From Channallabes apus (taxonomy: Eukaryota; Chordata; Actinopteri; Siluriformes; Clariidae), in NCBI GenBank assembly GCA_030522415.1, contig CM060130.1:21526965-21590964 (forward strand): a stretch of DNA of 64,000 bases, in the 5' to 3' direction. The notes below the pieces were generated by a model. That model was given only the letters and a program-made list of their open reading frames with translations, was not told where the DNA came from and made no database searches. The translations under genes and the position numbers were made by a program. This document shows, one piece after another, positions 33,009 through 44,052 of the stretch (positions are counted from its first letter, which is position 1; each line of letters opens with the position of its first letter).

Positions 33009-33708
33009 GTTCAATTCAATTTTATTTATATAGCGCTTTTAACAATGGTCATTGTCTCAAAGCAGCTTCACAAAAATGAAAGAAAATTTACCAAAAAAAA
33101 TAAATAAATAAAATAATTTTAAAAAATAATAATAATTTTAGAAAAGAAAATAATTGGAAGTGTGCATGTGTGAGAAAAATTAGTATATAATAATAATGAG
33201 ACGAATGAATGAAATCTCTCTGATGAGCAAGCCAAGTGTGACGGCGATGGTGGCAAGGAAAAACTCCCTGAGATGGCATTAGGAAGAAACCTTGAGAGGA
33301 ACCAGACTCAACAGGGAACCCATCCTCATTTGGGTGATAACAGATAGAAATTATATAACATCTTGTGTGTTGTGCAGATGAAAATTCAATATGACAGAAA
33401 TTATTTAAATTGACATGAAGACCAGTTCAGCATAGGGACGAGTCAGTAGGTGCAGAGGGCAGATGAGGTCTGGATCACTGGAAGCATAGGAGAAGCATGT
33501 GTAGCTCCAACCATCATAAAGCTGAATCCAGCTGCAGCTGGTCCTTCTCTGGACGCCTCAGGAACCTCGCAGGGTCTGCCTTTGTCTACTGAAGCTGGCA
33601 CAATCTCCCCATGCCTCGGGATGGGTAGAGACATACAGAACAGATGGGGAGAATTAGCGTAGTTGCCATTCGGGATAGGTGTACTGGAGTATGAAATTAT
33701 GGGATGAG

Positions 33709-34731
33709 TTATGTGTATGCCAGATTAAAAAGATGCGTCTTGAGTCTACTTTTGAACTGAGAAACCGTGTCTGCTCTCCGAACACTGTCTGGAAGGCTAT
33801 TCCAAAGCTTTGGAGCTAAATGTGAAAATGCCCTACCCCCTTTTGTAGATTTTGAAATTCTGGGAACTACCAGAAGTCCGGAGCTTTGTGATCTTAAGGC
33901 GCGTGGTGGATTGTAGCATATCAGAAGACTGGTTAGGTATGTGGGAGCTAAACCATTTAAGGCCTTGTATGTAAGTAATACTACTTTGTAATTTATTCTA
34001 AATTGAACAGGTAGCCAGTGCAGGGATGAAAATATTGGGGTTATAGGATCATATTTTCTGGATCTAGTGAGAACCCTGGCGGCTGCATTTTGGACTAACT
34101 GAAGCTTGTTTATTGAGGATGCAGGACAACCACCTAGTAATCCATTACAATAGTCCAGTCTGGAGGTCATGAATGCATGAACTAGCTTTTCTGCATCAGA
34201 TACGGATAAGATGTTCCTAAGTTTAGCAATATTTCGAAGATGGAAAAAGGCTGTTTTTGTGATATTTGAAATGTGATTTTCAAAGGACAAGTTACTGTCT
34301 AATATTACGCCCAGGTCTTTTACTGTCGAGCTGGTAGTAACAGTACATCCTTCTAAGCACAGGCTGAATTGTGAAAGCTGTTGTGTGCTGGTTTTGGGGC
34401 CAATAAGTAATATCTCTGTCTTATCTGAATTTAATAAAAGAAAGTTATTGGTCATCCAATCTTTTATGTCCTGGACACACTCAGTTAATCTAGACAACTT
34501 AGGTATTTCGTCTGGTTTAGTTGAGATATATAATTGTGTATCATCACCATAACAATGGAAACTAATCCCATGTCTTCTAATGATGTTACCCAAGGGAAGC
34601 ATGTATATTGAGAACAACAGAGGTCCTAAAACTGACCCTTGTGGGACCCCATATTTCACTGGCATTACACCAAACGGTTCTCCATTTAGATCTACAAAAT
34701 GGTAGCGATCAGACAGGTATGATCTAAACAT
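33709..34731 (-). pseudogene. L2 LINE reverse transcriptase, C-terminal part
   Basis: 340-residue frame with [19 protein letters not shown] (motif B), [11 protein letters not shown] (motif C), KTEILLIG and thumb/C-terminal sequence [21 protein letters not shown] to the end at LFNLAYT. Motif A and the fingers are absent because of an internal deletion that joins RT sequence to endonuclease sequence near 34731. The first Met is therefore not a real start. Confidence 0.92.
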
Positions 34732-35305
34732 CTATACCATGGGATATAATTAAACCTAGCGTATGATTGAAGCGGTGAGTTGCTCCTATTATATTTTGTT
34801 TAACCCCAAAGGAATTTAGTAAATCCATAAATGTGAGTGTTAAAGCGTCGTTAGCATGAATGTTAAAGTCTCCTACTATCAACACTTTGTCAGAGTTAAC
34901 CAATAGGTCTGATACCAGATGTCCAAATTCTTTAAGAAAATCGACATATGGCCCCGGGGGTCTGTACACGGTGGCCAGGGTAAAATATAGCAAGGGTTTA
35001 TTACGTATTTCATTGAGTGCAACATTAATGATAAGCACTTGATTCACACTTGATTCATTAATGATTCACACAAATGAATTAAACCTGGGCCTTATTTTCT
35101 GAGTAACAGTGAGTACATCATTGTAGATAGTGGCGACACCACCACTGCGACCAATTAGACAGGGCTTGTGCTTATAGAAATATCCTGACGGAGTAGACTC
35201 ATTCAGACCAAAATATTCATTTGGTTTAAGCCAGGTTTCGGTGAGACAGAGTGCGTCAAGGCAATAATCTGAGATAATTTCATTAACAATAAGTGCTTTA
35301 GGCAC
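34724..35305 (-). pseudogene. L2 LINE AP endonuclease fragments
   Basis: Two frames carry pieces of the apurinic-like endonuclease that nicks target DNA for LINE priming: CLTETWLKPNEYF (metal-binding Glu in TETW) in 35066-35305, and TVYRPPGPY and VLIVGDFNIHAND (VGDFNIH block) in 34724-35047. A frameshift lies between, and the final SDH block is lost with the deletion. Confidence 0.88.
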
Positions 35306-35543
35306 AAGGGATCTAATGTTGAGTAGAGAACTTTAGAGGTGGATTTTGACTACTTATTTGGCCTTTTTCTGGTTTTATGGTTATCAGATTGTTTCGGGCA
35401 AATTTAACAAGTTTATTCTTTTTTCTCACTATTCGGGGAAGAGACACAGTTTCTATAGGACAAGCTATGTGTGTGCGTCTATCACTACGGTGAGTTGTGA
35501 TGTGGCTAATATGTTTAGAATCTACGGTATGACTTACCGCCAG

Positions 35544-36404
35544 TCAGATGGTTCGTAGTGTCCTGGAGATGTTGTCAGAGAGGACCGCTGCTCCAGCTCT
35601 GCTAGGGTGTAGGCCATCAGTGTGGTAGAGCCTAGGACGCTCCCAGAAAACATTCCAGTTATCAACAAAGGGTAATTTCTGTTGTCGACACCAAGATTGT
35701 AACCACTCATTAAAGGGAAATAATCTACTGAACTTCTCGATTCCTCGCTGAAATGTGGGAAGCGGTCCAGATACGATGATCCTTGTCGTGGGTGATGTGC
35801 TGCGGACCTTCTCGACCAGGCTCCTGAAGTCCTTCTTTAGGATCTCCGTCTGCCTCAGCCTGGTGTCGTTCATGCCGGCATGAAGAACCACAGCTCCAAT
35901 GTTCTTCCTCAGGGCAGCAGGCACCTGTGCAGCAACATCAAGAACACGTGCACCAGGTAAACAGCGAGTGTATGCCTTACCTTTAGCCGTGGTAGCACGC
36001 ACGTGCCAGACGATGGAGTCTCTGATGACCAGCGTGTCGTGTGCCGTCTCGCGGAGAGGAGCGAAGCGGTTCCGGGTCGAGATCTCGAAGACGGGTGGTG
36101 GCGGAGGGGGAGAGGTCCTCGCCCAGGGCTTGGCGTGCTTCTTCCGCTGCTGCTGTATCCAGGCTCTGTGGTATCCCGGCGCCGGGGTGTAGGAAACCTG
36201 GGCGGGCTGCGTCCTTGGTGTGTTGGACCTGGGCAGAGAAACACGCGGGGTTGAGGTTGTAGGAGAATTCTCTCGCCGAGAAATTACCTGGGACAGGTGA
36301 GCGTCGGTCCGTGACGATTCCAGCGTGGATTTCCGCTGCTGTAGCCAGGTCAGCTTCACCTGTAGCTCACGGTTCAGCTTCTCCACGGCCTCCACAACCG
36401 ACAT
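35544..36404 (-). CDS. L2 LINE ORF1 protein with coiled coil and SGNH esterase
   Basis: I choose the Met at 36404 (MSVVEAVEKLNRELQVKL) rather than the upstream one because it begins the predicted coiled coil. After a Ser/Pro/Thr-rich linker and a proline run comes a SGNH/GDSL-like domain: VIRDSIVWHV (nucleophile Ser block, with Arg in place of the usual Gly), VVLHAGMNDT (Gly-x-Asn block) and YHTDGLHPSRAG (Asp/His block), ending about 286 residues from the Met. Such ORF1 esterases are known in CR1/L2-type LINEs and accompany RNA binding. The reading frame is open. Activity is doubtful given the Gly-to-Arg change. Confidence 0.82.
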   Translation of the reverse strand: MSVVEAVEKLNRELQVKLTWLQQRKSTLESSRTDAHLSQVISRRENSPTTSTPRVSLPRSNTPRTQPAQVSYTPAPGYHRAWIQQQRKKHAKPWARTSPPPPPPVFEISTRNRFAPLRETAHDTLVIRDSIVWHVRATTAKGKAYTRCLPGARVLDVAAQVPAALRKNIGAVVLHAGMNDTRLRQTEILKKDFRSLVEKVRSTSPTTRIIVSGPLPTFQRGIEKFSRLFPFNEWLQSWCRQQKLPFVDNWNVFWERPRLYHTDGLHPSRAGAAVLSDNISRTLRTI

Positions 36405-36705
36405 GGTGTCTAAATACGGAAAATAATCGGTGTGAAGAAGCGTAAACAAACTTGTGATTGCCGGGCTAACGGGCTAGCGATGCTAATGCCGGCTAAAAGC
36501 GGTGTGCTGCAAAACAATTAAAACTTAACGATACAACATGCATTTCGAGTAAATATATTATAAGATAGTATAAGATACTTATCCGTTTTATGTACACTCT
36601 TCGTAAGGGGATGAAAAAGTTTAAAAATTGGTCAGTATGGCGGAGCTCGGAAAAAAGCAGCGTCTCAGCGTCCTCGTACAAGGGTTGCAGACTTGCCGAT
36701 AGTCA

Positions 36706-36912
36706 GTGTCGATTAGACCTTCGAGCACGATAGATAAATCCCACTACAGGGTGATTTCCCACAGCAACCCCTTCAGTCAGAACGTGGCAGGCTGAAATAG
36801 CAGCCACGTACGTTCTGAGGGTACTAGGGCATAAGCCCGAGGACAATTTCTCTTGCAGGAATTCCAGCACTGAAACGATTTGGCAGTGGACTGGGTCCAC
36901 CTGCTTTGCCAT
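36706..36912 (-). pseudogene. DIRS tyrosine recombinase, N-terminal piece
   Basis: Frame with VLEFLQEKLSSGLCPSTLRTYVAAISACH, the SAM-like N-terminal domain typical of DIRS recombinases, ending at GFIYRARR where the L2 LINE begins. A Tc1 element (36928-38549) lies just upstream. Confidence 0.83.
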
Positions 36913-36927
36913 GCACCAGCAATGATA

Positions 36928-38549
36928 CAGTGGTGTGAAAAACTATTTGCCCCCCCTCCTGATTTCTTATTCTTTTGCATGTTTGTCACCCAAAATGTTT
37001 CTGCTCATCAAACACATTTAACTATTAGTCAAAGATAACACAAGTAAACACAAAATGCAGTTTTTAAATGAGGGGTTTTATTATTTAGGGAGAAAAAAAA
37101 TCCAAACCTACATGGACCTGTGTGAAAAAGTAATTGCCCCCTGAACCTAATAACTGGTTGGGCCACCCTTAGCAGCAATAACTGCAATCAAGTGTTTGCG
37201 ATAACTTGCAACGAGTCTTTTACAGCGCTCTGGAGGAATTTTGGCCCACTCATCTTTGCAGAATTGTTGTAATTCAGCTTTATTTGAGGATTTTCTAGCA
37301 TGAACCACCTTTTTAAGGTCATGCCACAACATCTCAATAGGATTCAGGTCAGGACTTTGACTAGGCCACCCCAAAGTCTTCATTTTGTTTTTCTTCAGCC
37401 ATTCAGAGGTGGATTTGCTGGTGTGTTTTGGGTCATTGTCCTGCTGCAGCACCCAAGATCGCTACAGCTTGAGTTGATGAACAGATGGTCGGACATTCTC
37501 CTTCAGGATTTTTTGGTAGACAGTAGAATTCATGGTTCCATCTATCACAGCAAGCCTTCCAGGTCCTGAAGCAGCAAAACAACCCCAGACCATCACACTA
37601 CCACCACCATATTTTACTGTTGGTATGATGTTCTTTTTCTGAAATGCTGTGTTACTTTTACGCCAGATGTAACGGGACACGCACCTTCCAAAAAGTTAAA
37701 CTTTTGACTCGTCGGTCCACAAGGTATTTTCCCAAAAGTCTTGGCAATCATTGAGATGTTTTTTTAGCAAAATTGAGACGAACCTTAATGTTCTTTTTGC
37801 TTAAAAGTGGTTTGCGCCTTGGAAATCTGCCATGCAGGCCGTTTTTGCCCAGTCTCTTTCTTATGGTGGAGTCGTGAACACTGACCTTAATTGAGGCAAG
37901 TGAGGCCTGCAGTTCTTTAGATGTTGTCCTGGGGTCTTTTGTGGCCTCTCGGATGAGTTGTCTCTGCGCTCTTGGGGTAATTTTGGTCGGCCGGCCACTC
38001 CTGGGAAGGTTCACCACTGCTCCATGTTTTTGCCATTTGTGGATAATGGCTCTCACTGTGGTTCGCTGGAGTCCCAAAGCTTTAGAAATGGCTTTATAAC
38101 CTTTACCAGACTGATAGATCTCAATTACTTTTGTTCTCATTTGTTCCTGAATTTCTTTGGATCTTGGCATGATGTCTAGCTTTTGAGGTGCTTTTGGTCT
38201 ACTTCTCTGTGTCAGGTAGCTCCTATTTAAGTGATTTCTTGATTGAAACAGGTGTGGCAGTAATCAGGCTTGGGGGTGACTATAGAAATTGAACTCAGGT
38301 GTGATAAACAACAGTTAAGTTATTTTTTAACAAGGGGGGCAATCACTTTTTCACACAGGGCCATGTAGATTTCGAGTTTTTTTTCTCCCTTAATAACGTA
38401 AACCTTCATTTAAAAACTGCATTTTGTGTTCAATTATGTTATCTTTGACTAATAGTTAACGGTTTTTGATGAGCAGAAACATTTAAGTGTGACAAACATG
38501 CAAAAGAATAAGAAATCAGGAAGGGGGCAAATAGTTTTTCACACCACTG
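36928..38549 (-). mobile_element. Tc1-like transposon, broken copy
   Basis: 1622 bp at TA (36926-36927 and 38550-38551) in the DIRS element between RNase H and recombinase. It is nearly identical to the Tc1 at 22174-23793, with the same long inverted repeats. Confidence 0.95.
37147..38170 (-). pseudogene. Tc1 transposase, one frameshift and two stops
   Basis: It follows the intact transposase until a T run at 37759-37765 one base longer (frameshift after about residue 137). The frame then resumes, but a GAA codon has become TAA just after the first catalytic Asp region (near 37696) and a Gln codon before the second is TAG near 37464. The remaining pieces are 37748-38170, 37462-37680 and 37147-37452, the last with QQDNDPKHTS and SPDLNPIEMLW. 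Confidence 0.93.
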
Positions 38550-38551
38550 TA

Positions 38552-39293
38552 TCTCTGAGAACCATACTCGGGCCGGCCAATGGGACGCTATCAATAAGAG
38601 GCGCAAACCGTGTTGACGGACCCTCGCCAGGACTCCCGGGAGCAGAGCTACCGGAGGGTACGCATAGAGGCGTAAATTGGGCCACGTATGGGCCATCGCG
38701 TCCAGACCCAGGGGAGCTGGATGAGTCAGAGAATAGTAGAGGGGACATTGTGCAGTCTCCTGGGAGGCAAAGAGGTCCACCTCTGCTGTAAAGAATCTCT
38801 TGCAGATTTGAGTGACTACTTCGGGGTGGAGTTTCCATTCCCCTTGATTCACAGCTTGTCTGGACAGAAAGTCTGCTCCCACATTCCAGTATCCTGGAAT
38901 GTGAATCGCACTGAGGGACAGGAACTTGTCCTGAGCCCAGAGCAGAACCTGATGTGCTAGCTGGTTCAAGCGTCGCGAACGCAGGCCGCCCTGGCGATTT
39001 ATGTAGGAGACTACCGATGTGCTGTCCACCCGCACTAGGACATGGTAGCCTCTCAGCTGCTGGAGGAAATGCTGTAGAGCTAAAAATAGAGCCATCATTT
39101 CGAGGCAATTGATGTGCCATGCGAAAAGGTGGCCTCTCCAGATCCCTTGGGCTGGATGGCCATCCAAGACCGCGCCCCAGCCGGTAAGGGAAGCGTCTGT
39201 CGTTAGCATTTTGCGACGACAAGACGGACCTAGAGTGGGACCCATGGTGAGAAACCGGGGTCTGAACCACATAGAAAGGGTACGAAGTCCTTT
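38552..39293 (-). pseudogene. DIRS RNase H region
   Basis: Frame with LTTDASLTGWGAVLDG (first acidic residues of RNase H), CLEMMALFLALQHF, VRVDSTSVVSYINRQGG and HIPGYWNVGADFLSR, the standard DIRS/gypsy-like RNase H landmarks, and a downstream stretch with VDLFASQETAQCPLYYS. Its join to the RT is broken by the retroposon tail at 39294-39548 and its downstream end by Tc1. Confidence 0.9.
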
Positions 39294-39548
39294 GTCTTGT
39301 GATTACATGTTTTTCTGTGCTTGCTGCTGAGGTATTTTTTTTGTACCCCTGATCGCACACTGCCCTCTCCGAAGGACAGTCTGGGAGGGGATTTTTTTAC
39401 CCTCGTTATCCTAATGTATCCGATTCCTTGTTTTCTATGATGGCGCCTGGGTGGCTGCCGTCGCGACCCTGTGGTCGCAAAAAGCATTTCACTGCATTTC
39501 ATACTGTATGACTGTGTATGTGACAAATAAAATTTGAATTTGAATTTG
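39294..39548 (+). mobile_element. 5'-truncated copy of the membrane-protein retroposon
   Basis: 255 bp, plus strand, matching the 3' part of the retroposon at 19094-20335 (shared: gtcttgtgattacatg, gaaggacagtctgggagg, ttctatgatggcgcctggg, aaaatttgaatttgaatttg at the end). It separates DIRS RT from RNase H. Confidence 0.9.
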
Positions 39549-40357
39549 CGCGTAACCCTTATCCGCCTTCGGGGATTTGTTCTCGTGTGAACTCCCCTGG
39601 CTCTTAGCCACAGCTGAAAAGCTCTCATGTGCAGGAGACCCAAAGGTATCACCGTGGATGCAGCTGCCATGAGGCCTAAACATTTTTGTAAGTGATGTAC
39701 AGTCACTTCTTGGTCCAGCCTGATTTCCTTCAGAGCGTTGTTTATGGATTCGACGCCCAAGTAGGTTGTCACCTGCGCCGGAAAGAGAACGATTTTCGTG
39801 GTGTTGAGTCTCAATCCCAGGGAATGAAGATTAGCTAGGACGACATCCCCGTGTCGAAGTGCTAGCTGCTGAGACTGGGCCAGGATTAGCCAGTCGTCTA
39901 TGTAATTGAGAATGCGGATGCTCTGGAGTCTCAAGGGAGCCAGAACTGCATCCATGCATTTCATGTATGTGCGGGGTGATAGGGCTAGACCAAACGGAAG
40001 AACCCAAAATTGGTAGGCTTTTCCCCCAAAAGCGAACCTCAGGAACTTCCTGTGCTGTGGCAGAATTTCTATGTGGAAGTATGCATCCTTTAAATCTATT
40101 GTCATAAACCAATCCTGTGGTTGGATTTGTGAGACAATAGTTTTTATGGTCAACATTTTGAAGTTGCGGTTCAAACCGCAAAGATCCAGAATTGGACGCA
40201 GACCCCCTTCCTTCTTGGGGACCAGGAAGTACAGACTGTAGTAGTCTGACTCCATGTCTGGAGGAGGAACCTGTTCTATGGCTCCTTTCTGCAGTAGTTT
40301 CTCGAGTTCGGAACTCAGAAAATGCGCCCTTTCTGGTATCACGGAAGTGGAGACCAT
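39549..40357 (-). pseudogene. DIRS reverse transcriptase
   Basis: RT palm with LRPILDLCGLNR, the motif A block TIDLKDAYFHI, WVLPFGLALSPRTYMKCMD, and the catalytic box NYIDDWLIL, then the connection region LGVESINNALKEIRLD... The open frame continues into the retroposon tail, so its last 100 residues are not RT. The upstream join with the Gag frames is in another frame. Confidence 0.9.
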
Positions 40358-40671
40358 GCCGTTGAAACACGGAGGGCGATATGTAAACTAGATCCTGTAT
40401 CCTTTCTCTACAGTCTTTAAAACCCAGGGGGATATGCCTGGCAATAGCCTCCACGCTGCCAGCTTCTCCGAAAGGGGTACAAGTACTTCTATTGGGCTGG
40501 GGGGTGTTAGTGCTTCGGTGTCCTGGAATATGGCAGGATGCGACCGAAGGACTAACGTGTTGTTGTAGACCGGTGTTGTCCGAAACACCAAAGGCGGCGG
40601 AAACTGAACATCGATTTCCCGGGGGTGCCCATCCCCAGGGGGGGTCACCCCCACGGTCCTGAGCTCTGCTC

Positions 40672-41145
40672 TCAGGAACGCTTCTTCGTAAAGAAGACAG
40701 AGCTATCTATTCTATTGGGGGCGGCATGAGGGGGGCACCGAGCCATACCCCAGTCCTTACGGGGGGGTGCGCGGCTACTGACGCTTTCCTTCTGCACTTC
40801 TCGTCTAGCGAGATTCAGATCAGGTCGAGGTTGGGTGGCCGATGGCCTCGACACCTGGGCACGGCGTGGGAGAAATTTCCCAAAAGCTTGTTCATAAAGC
40901 CTAGCCTCTCTAAATCTGGTGGCGACGGTATTAACCGCTTCGGCAAATAGGCCTGAGGGTGAGATGGGAGCATCGAGAAGGAATGCTCGATCTTTGTCCT
41001 TAATGACAGTTAGATTTAGCCAGAGGTGCCTCTCTGCAGACACCAGGGAGGCCATAGAACAGCCAATAGCACGGGCTGTCTGTTTCGTTGCACGCAGGGA
41101 CAGATCAGTAGCCCGGCGTAATTCTATGAATGCTTCCTGATTCAT
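40672..41145 (-). pseudogene. DIRS Gag-like region, C-terminal part
   Basis: 157-residue frame with MNQEAFIELRRATDLSLRATKQTARAIG, LWLNLTVIKDKDRAFLLD and ARLYEQAFGKFLPRR, the type of Gag-like sequence upstream of DIRS RT in fish. The function is presumed particle formation. Confidence 0.7.
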
Positions 41146-41354
41146 ATTGCCGCTCGTGCTCAGATCATTCAGCAGGTCAGTCTGTTACGCCTGCAAAACC
41201 CACATGGTGTGCAAGGAAGCGCCGGCCTGACCTGCTGCTTGGAACGCCTTCCCTACCAGGGTAGAAGAAGTTCTACATGCCTTGGAGGGAAGGGTCGGCT
41301 TCTTTAGTGAGGATGATGTTCCAGGGCATCATCACATAACCTCGTGCCTTTGCA

Positions 41355-41606
41355 TCAACGATGTTCGAATAAAACGAAGTTGAAGGTACAAAGATACGGG
41401 AAGAAAAAGGATGAACGAGATAACTCGTTGTGGAGATCATCAAAAAAGGGGAGAGAGCGGCGTTGTGGCGCCATCTCCTGGCCACCCGACAGAAATCTGT
41501 CATCTAATTTCGACCGTTTTGGATGAGCTTGCTCCTGTGGCCAGTCAATGTGTAATCGTTCGACTGCGCGTGTTATAACCTCAATTAACTCCTCGTACTC
41601 TATCAT
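41355..41606 (-). pseudogene. DIRS Gag-like region, middle fragment
   Basis: Frame with YEELIEVITRAVERLHIDWP, typical of the segment between the zinc-rich N-terminus and the Gag core; it passes out of frame toward 41355. Confidence 0.6.
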
Positions 41607-41991
41607 CTCTAGAGGATCGTTCTGAGGTAGCTACATCCATATCTACAGAAGCAAGAGAGTGAGTCTCTCCCAAACACTCATGAGAAGCACCGAAGTGCGC
41701 TCGCGAAGTTGAGCGAGAGAGCGCGTGATCCGGGGAGGGGGCGAGAGAAAGGAGGGACTCCATCTCTCGTGCCTCGGCCAAATCAACCTGTGAGCCCCAG
41801 GAGTGCAGAGCGACTCGTGGCTCCCTAAAGAACGCGAGACGCGCTCGTAGCACCTTCATTTGGTGATCATCACACTGCTCACACAGTCCAAGGAGAGCGT
41901 GCCTTTCACCCAAACATTCGAAACAGAGATTATGACTATCGTCTGCAGAAAGACGGTTACCGCACGGGCATGAGACACTAAACTCTGCCAT
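41581..41991 (-). pseudogene. DIRS Gag-like N-terminus with Cys-rich module
   Basis: 136 residues starting MAEFSVSCPCGNRLSADDSH, with CPCGN, CFECLGERH and CEQCDDHQ forming a putative zinc-binding unit, followed by a Ser/Arg/His-rich segment. It begins 123 bp inside the right inverted terminal repeat and is probably the first ORF of the element. Confidence 0.72.
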
Positions 41992-42113
41992 TATATCTGG
42001 TGAGTTTTATTGTTTTTTTTTTCTCTGTTTAGAATGGCTTTTTTTCTTTTCTTTTTTTTTAAGTGCTTGCTGCACACACGCGATCACAATGTCAGCATGA
42101 AGACAAATGATCG

Positions 42114-42278
42114 GAGGTTTGTTGCCAGCTCATTGGTATTTATAACCTCCACCTGCGTCTAATCAGATGACGTCACCTGACCAAGGTTATATATAGCCAA
42201 AAATTTGGCGTGTTTGCACACATGCTTCACAACCGGCAACGTGACAAGATAGTTCCCATAGCGTTTTCACGCAGCATC
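42114..42278. repeat. Right inverted terminal repeat of DIRS
   Basis: Reverse complement of 31768-31932, including tatatatagccaaaaatttgg and gcgttttcacgcagcatc. Confidence 0.9.
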
Positions 42279-43501
42279 GAGTAAAAGCCTTTGAAAGGGA
42301 ACAGTGATGTAACAATGAAAGTTGCCGCTCCTTGTGATCTGAGTATATTATGACTGAAATAAAGCTGCTCACATTGGTGTTTTCTTTTCACGTCGCTAAA
42401 GGTGATATGAACAGCTTTATTTCAGTCATGAATAGTGGCAACTTTTGCTAAGCAGATGAAATGTAAAATCAATAACAGTACCCCAGAAAAACAACAAAAC
42501 ACAATTATACTGTATGCTCGTTAAATAAACACAGCCTTTTGCAGAGTGAAAGTGCACGCTGATATGAGCAGCTTTATTTTATTCATAATATCACAAAAAA
42601 CAAGAAAACAAATGAAAATGTAGCATAGAGACGATATGAGGTCATTATCATATTGTTAACGTCTGCTGAATAGTTTGTTATAGTCAGTAGTTTTGTTATA
42701 ATTACGGTTATGTCGATTGTGATGGTACGGTGTCATTATCAGTTATTTTGGCCTCAGTAGAACATTGTTAAATTCTTCATCAGCCGTCTATTGAAACATT
42801 ATTTTGTCGATAAAACGTTCTTATTGCTCGTGGCAAAATGCACCGTTTAGTCGTTTTCATGTACTTACGAATGTGTTTAAATTGTTAATGGCTTGACATG
42901 GGGTCATTACACTTAAAATATTAACAAGACATTCAACATTGGTAGCGACTGCAGAGCCAATTTTAAAGACGTCAGGAGAGGTCTGTAGCAAATTCAGCTC
43001 ATTGTAATGGAGGCCTAATCATCTCCAGATTCACTGGTACGACTCCATCTATCATTCGTTCCTTCATTTTCAAACATAAAACCGAAAACAAAGAAAAGAT
43101 TTGTTTTTTGATATTCTTTTGCAAAGCCACACCCACCTACCATCAGGAAGTGTTCTAAAAGGAAATGTCGTACTAGATAAACATGTACATTTTTCCTGAA
43201 AATCAAACATTGTGTAGTTGAAGGAGCCCAAACATGTACCCTCTGAGGAAGTGCACTTGCTTTCGTTCTGAAAGCAGGGTTAAAGCTCAAAGGGAACAAG
43301 TCCTCATGCTCCTACACCAACATTAATTTACAAGTAATATACGAACACACATTCACAGTGTTTATAAATATAGAGTGTGAAATTTGTATAATAATCCTTT
43401 ACATTTAAAATGGCAAAATGAATTCATATTCTAGAGGTGCTTAAAGCTTTAACCTGAAGAAAATACATTTAATAAAACAAGAATATAAATAATATTTATT
43501 A

Positions 43502-43942
43502 ATTTATTTTCATATATATATAATATATGAAATAATATAATTTTATAAACCCACCCCCCCCCCCATAGTCTTGGCCAATTCCTCCCGGTCACTAGGGGGC
43601 TCCCCCATTAAGGGGCTGACATCCTCCAAACCGCGTGATGTCAGCCGACCGCATCTTTTCGAACTGCTTGCTCACGCACCGTTAGGGGCGGAGTAACACA
43701 CTCAGAGGAAAGCGCAAGCTGCTGCTTCCATGTGCGCGAGCTCACAGACGCCCCCGATTGGCTGTAGAGCCGTGATTAATGTGGGAGCACTAAGTACCTC
43801 TCATCCCTCCCCTCTGAGAGAGATCGGCCAATCAGCTCTGTCTAGGCCTCCGGCTGTGAGAGGTTACAGCATCACCCGGGAACTGAACCAGTGATCTCCG
43901 GATGATACGGCGAGCACTTTACCACTGCGCCACTCGGAGGCC
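43502..43942 (-). mobile_element. tRNA-derived SINE, copy 1
   Basis: Flanked by a 15-bp duplication AAATAATATTTATTA (43487-43501 and 43943-43957). On the minus strand the head reads GCCTCCGAGTGGCGCAGTGG (A box) and GGTTCAGTTCCCGGG (B box), followed by a body with gagagctgattggccgatc. Same family as 45663-46048. Confidence 0.88.
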
Positions 43943-43943
43943 A

Positions 43944-43988
43944 AATAATATTTATTATTATTATTATTGTTATTATTATTATTGTTAA

Positions 43989-44022
<34 letters not shown>

Positions 44023-44052
44023 ACAATAATAATAATAATAATAATAATATTA
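43944..44052. repeat. (TTA)n microsatellite
   Basis: Imperfect att/taa repeats of about 105 bp adjoining the SINE duplication, probably expanded from it. Confidence 0.9.

Larger units (their letters stand above)
33009..36705 (-). mobile_element. L2-type LINE with esterase ORF1, internally deleted
   Basis: Minus-strand non-LTR retrotransposon inside the DIRS recombinase gene. From the 5' side (about 36700) there is a 5' UTR, ORF1 (36404-35544), endonuclease pieces (35305-34724) and the RT C-terminal part (34731-33709), then the 3' end with gcgctatataaataaaattgaattg. The RT catalytic box YGDD followed by TQLYIS is typical of the L2 group. The endonuclease end and RT N-terminal half are missing at about 34730, so the element is inactive. 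Confidence 0.9.
31719..42302 (-). mobile_element. DIRS-type tyrosine-recombinase retrotransposon
   Basis: A DIRS element read on the minus strand: Gag-like ORFs (41991-40672), RT with YIDD (40357-39549), RNase H (39293-38552), then tyrosine recombinase (36912 to 32177, in three pieces). It has inverted terminal repeats (31768-31932 and 42114-42278) and an internal complementary region (31985-32074) matching both termini, the arrangement from which DIRS elements form circular DNA. There is no clear target duplication; the uninterrupted site is at 17125/17126 in unit A. Four other elements sit in it. Its domain order is normal, but the interruptions make it inactive. Confidence 0.93.

Noticed and set aside
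36003..36262. Arg/Gly-rich plus-strand frames
   Set aside because: They lie opposite the LINE ORF1 and result from its GC-rich proline/arginine codons.
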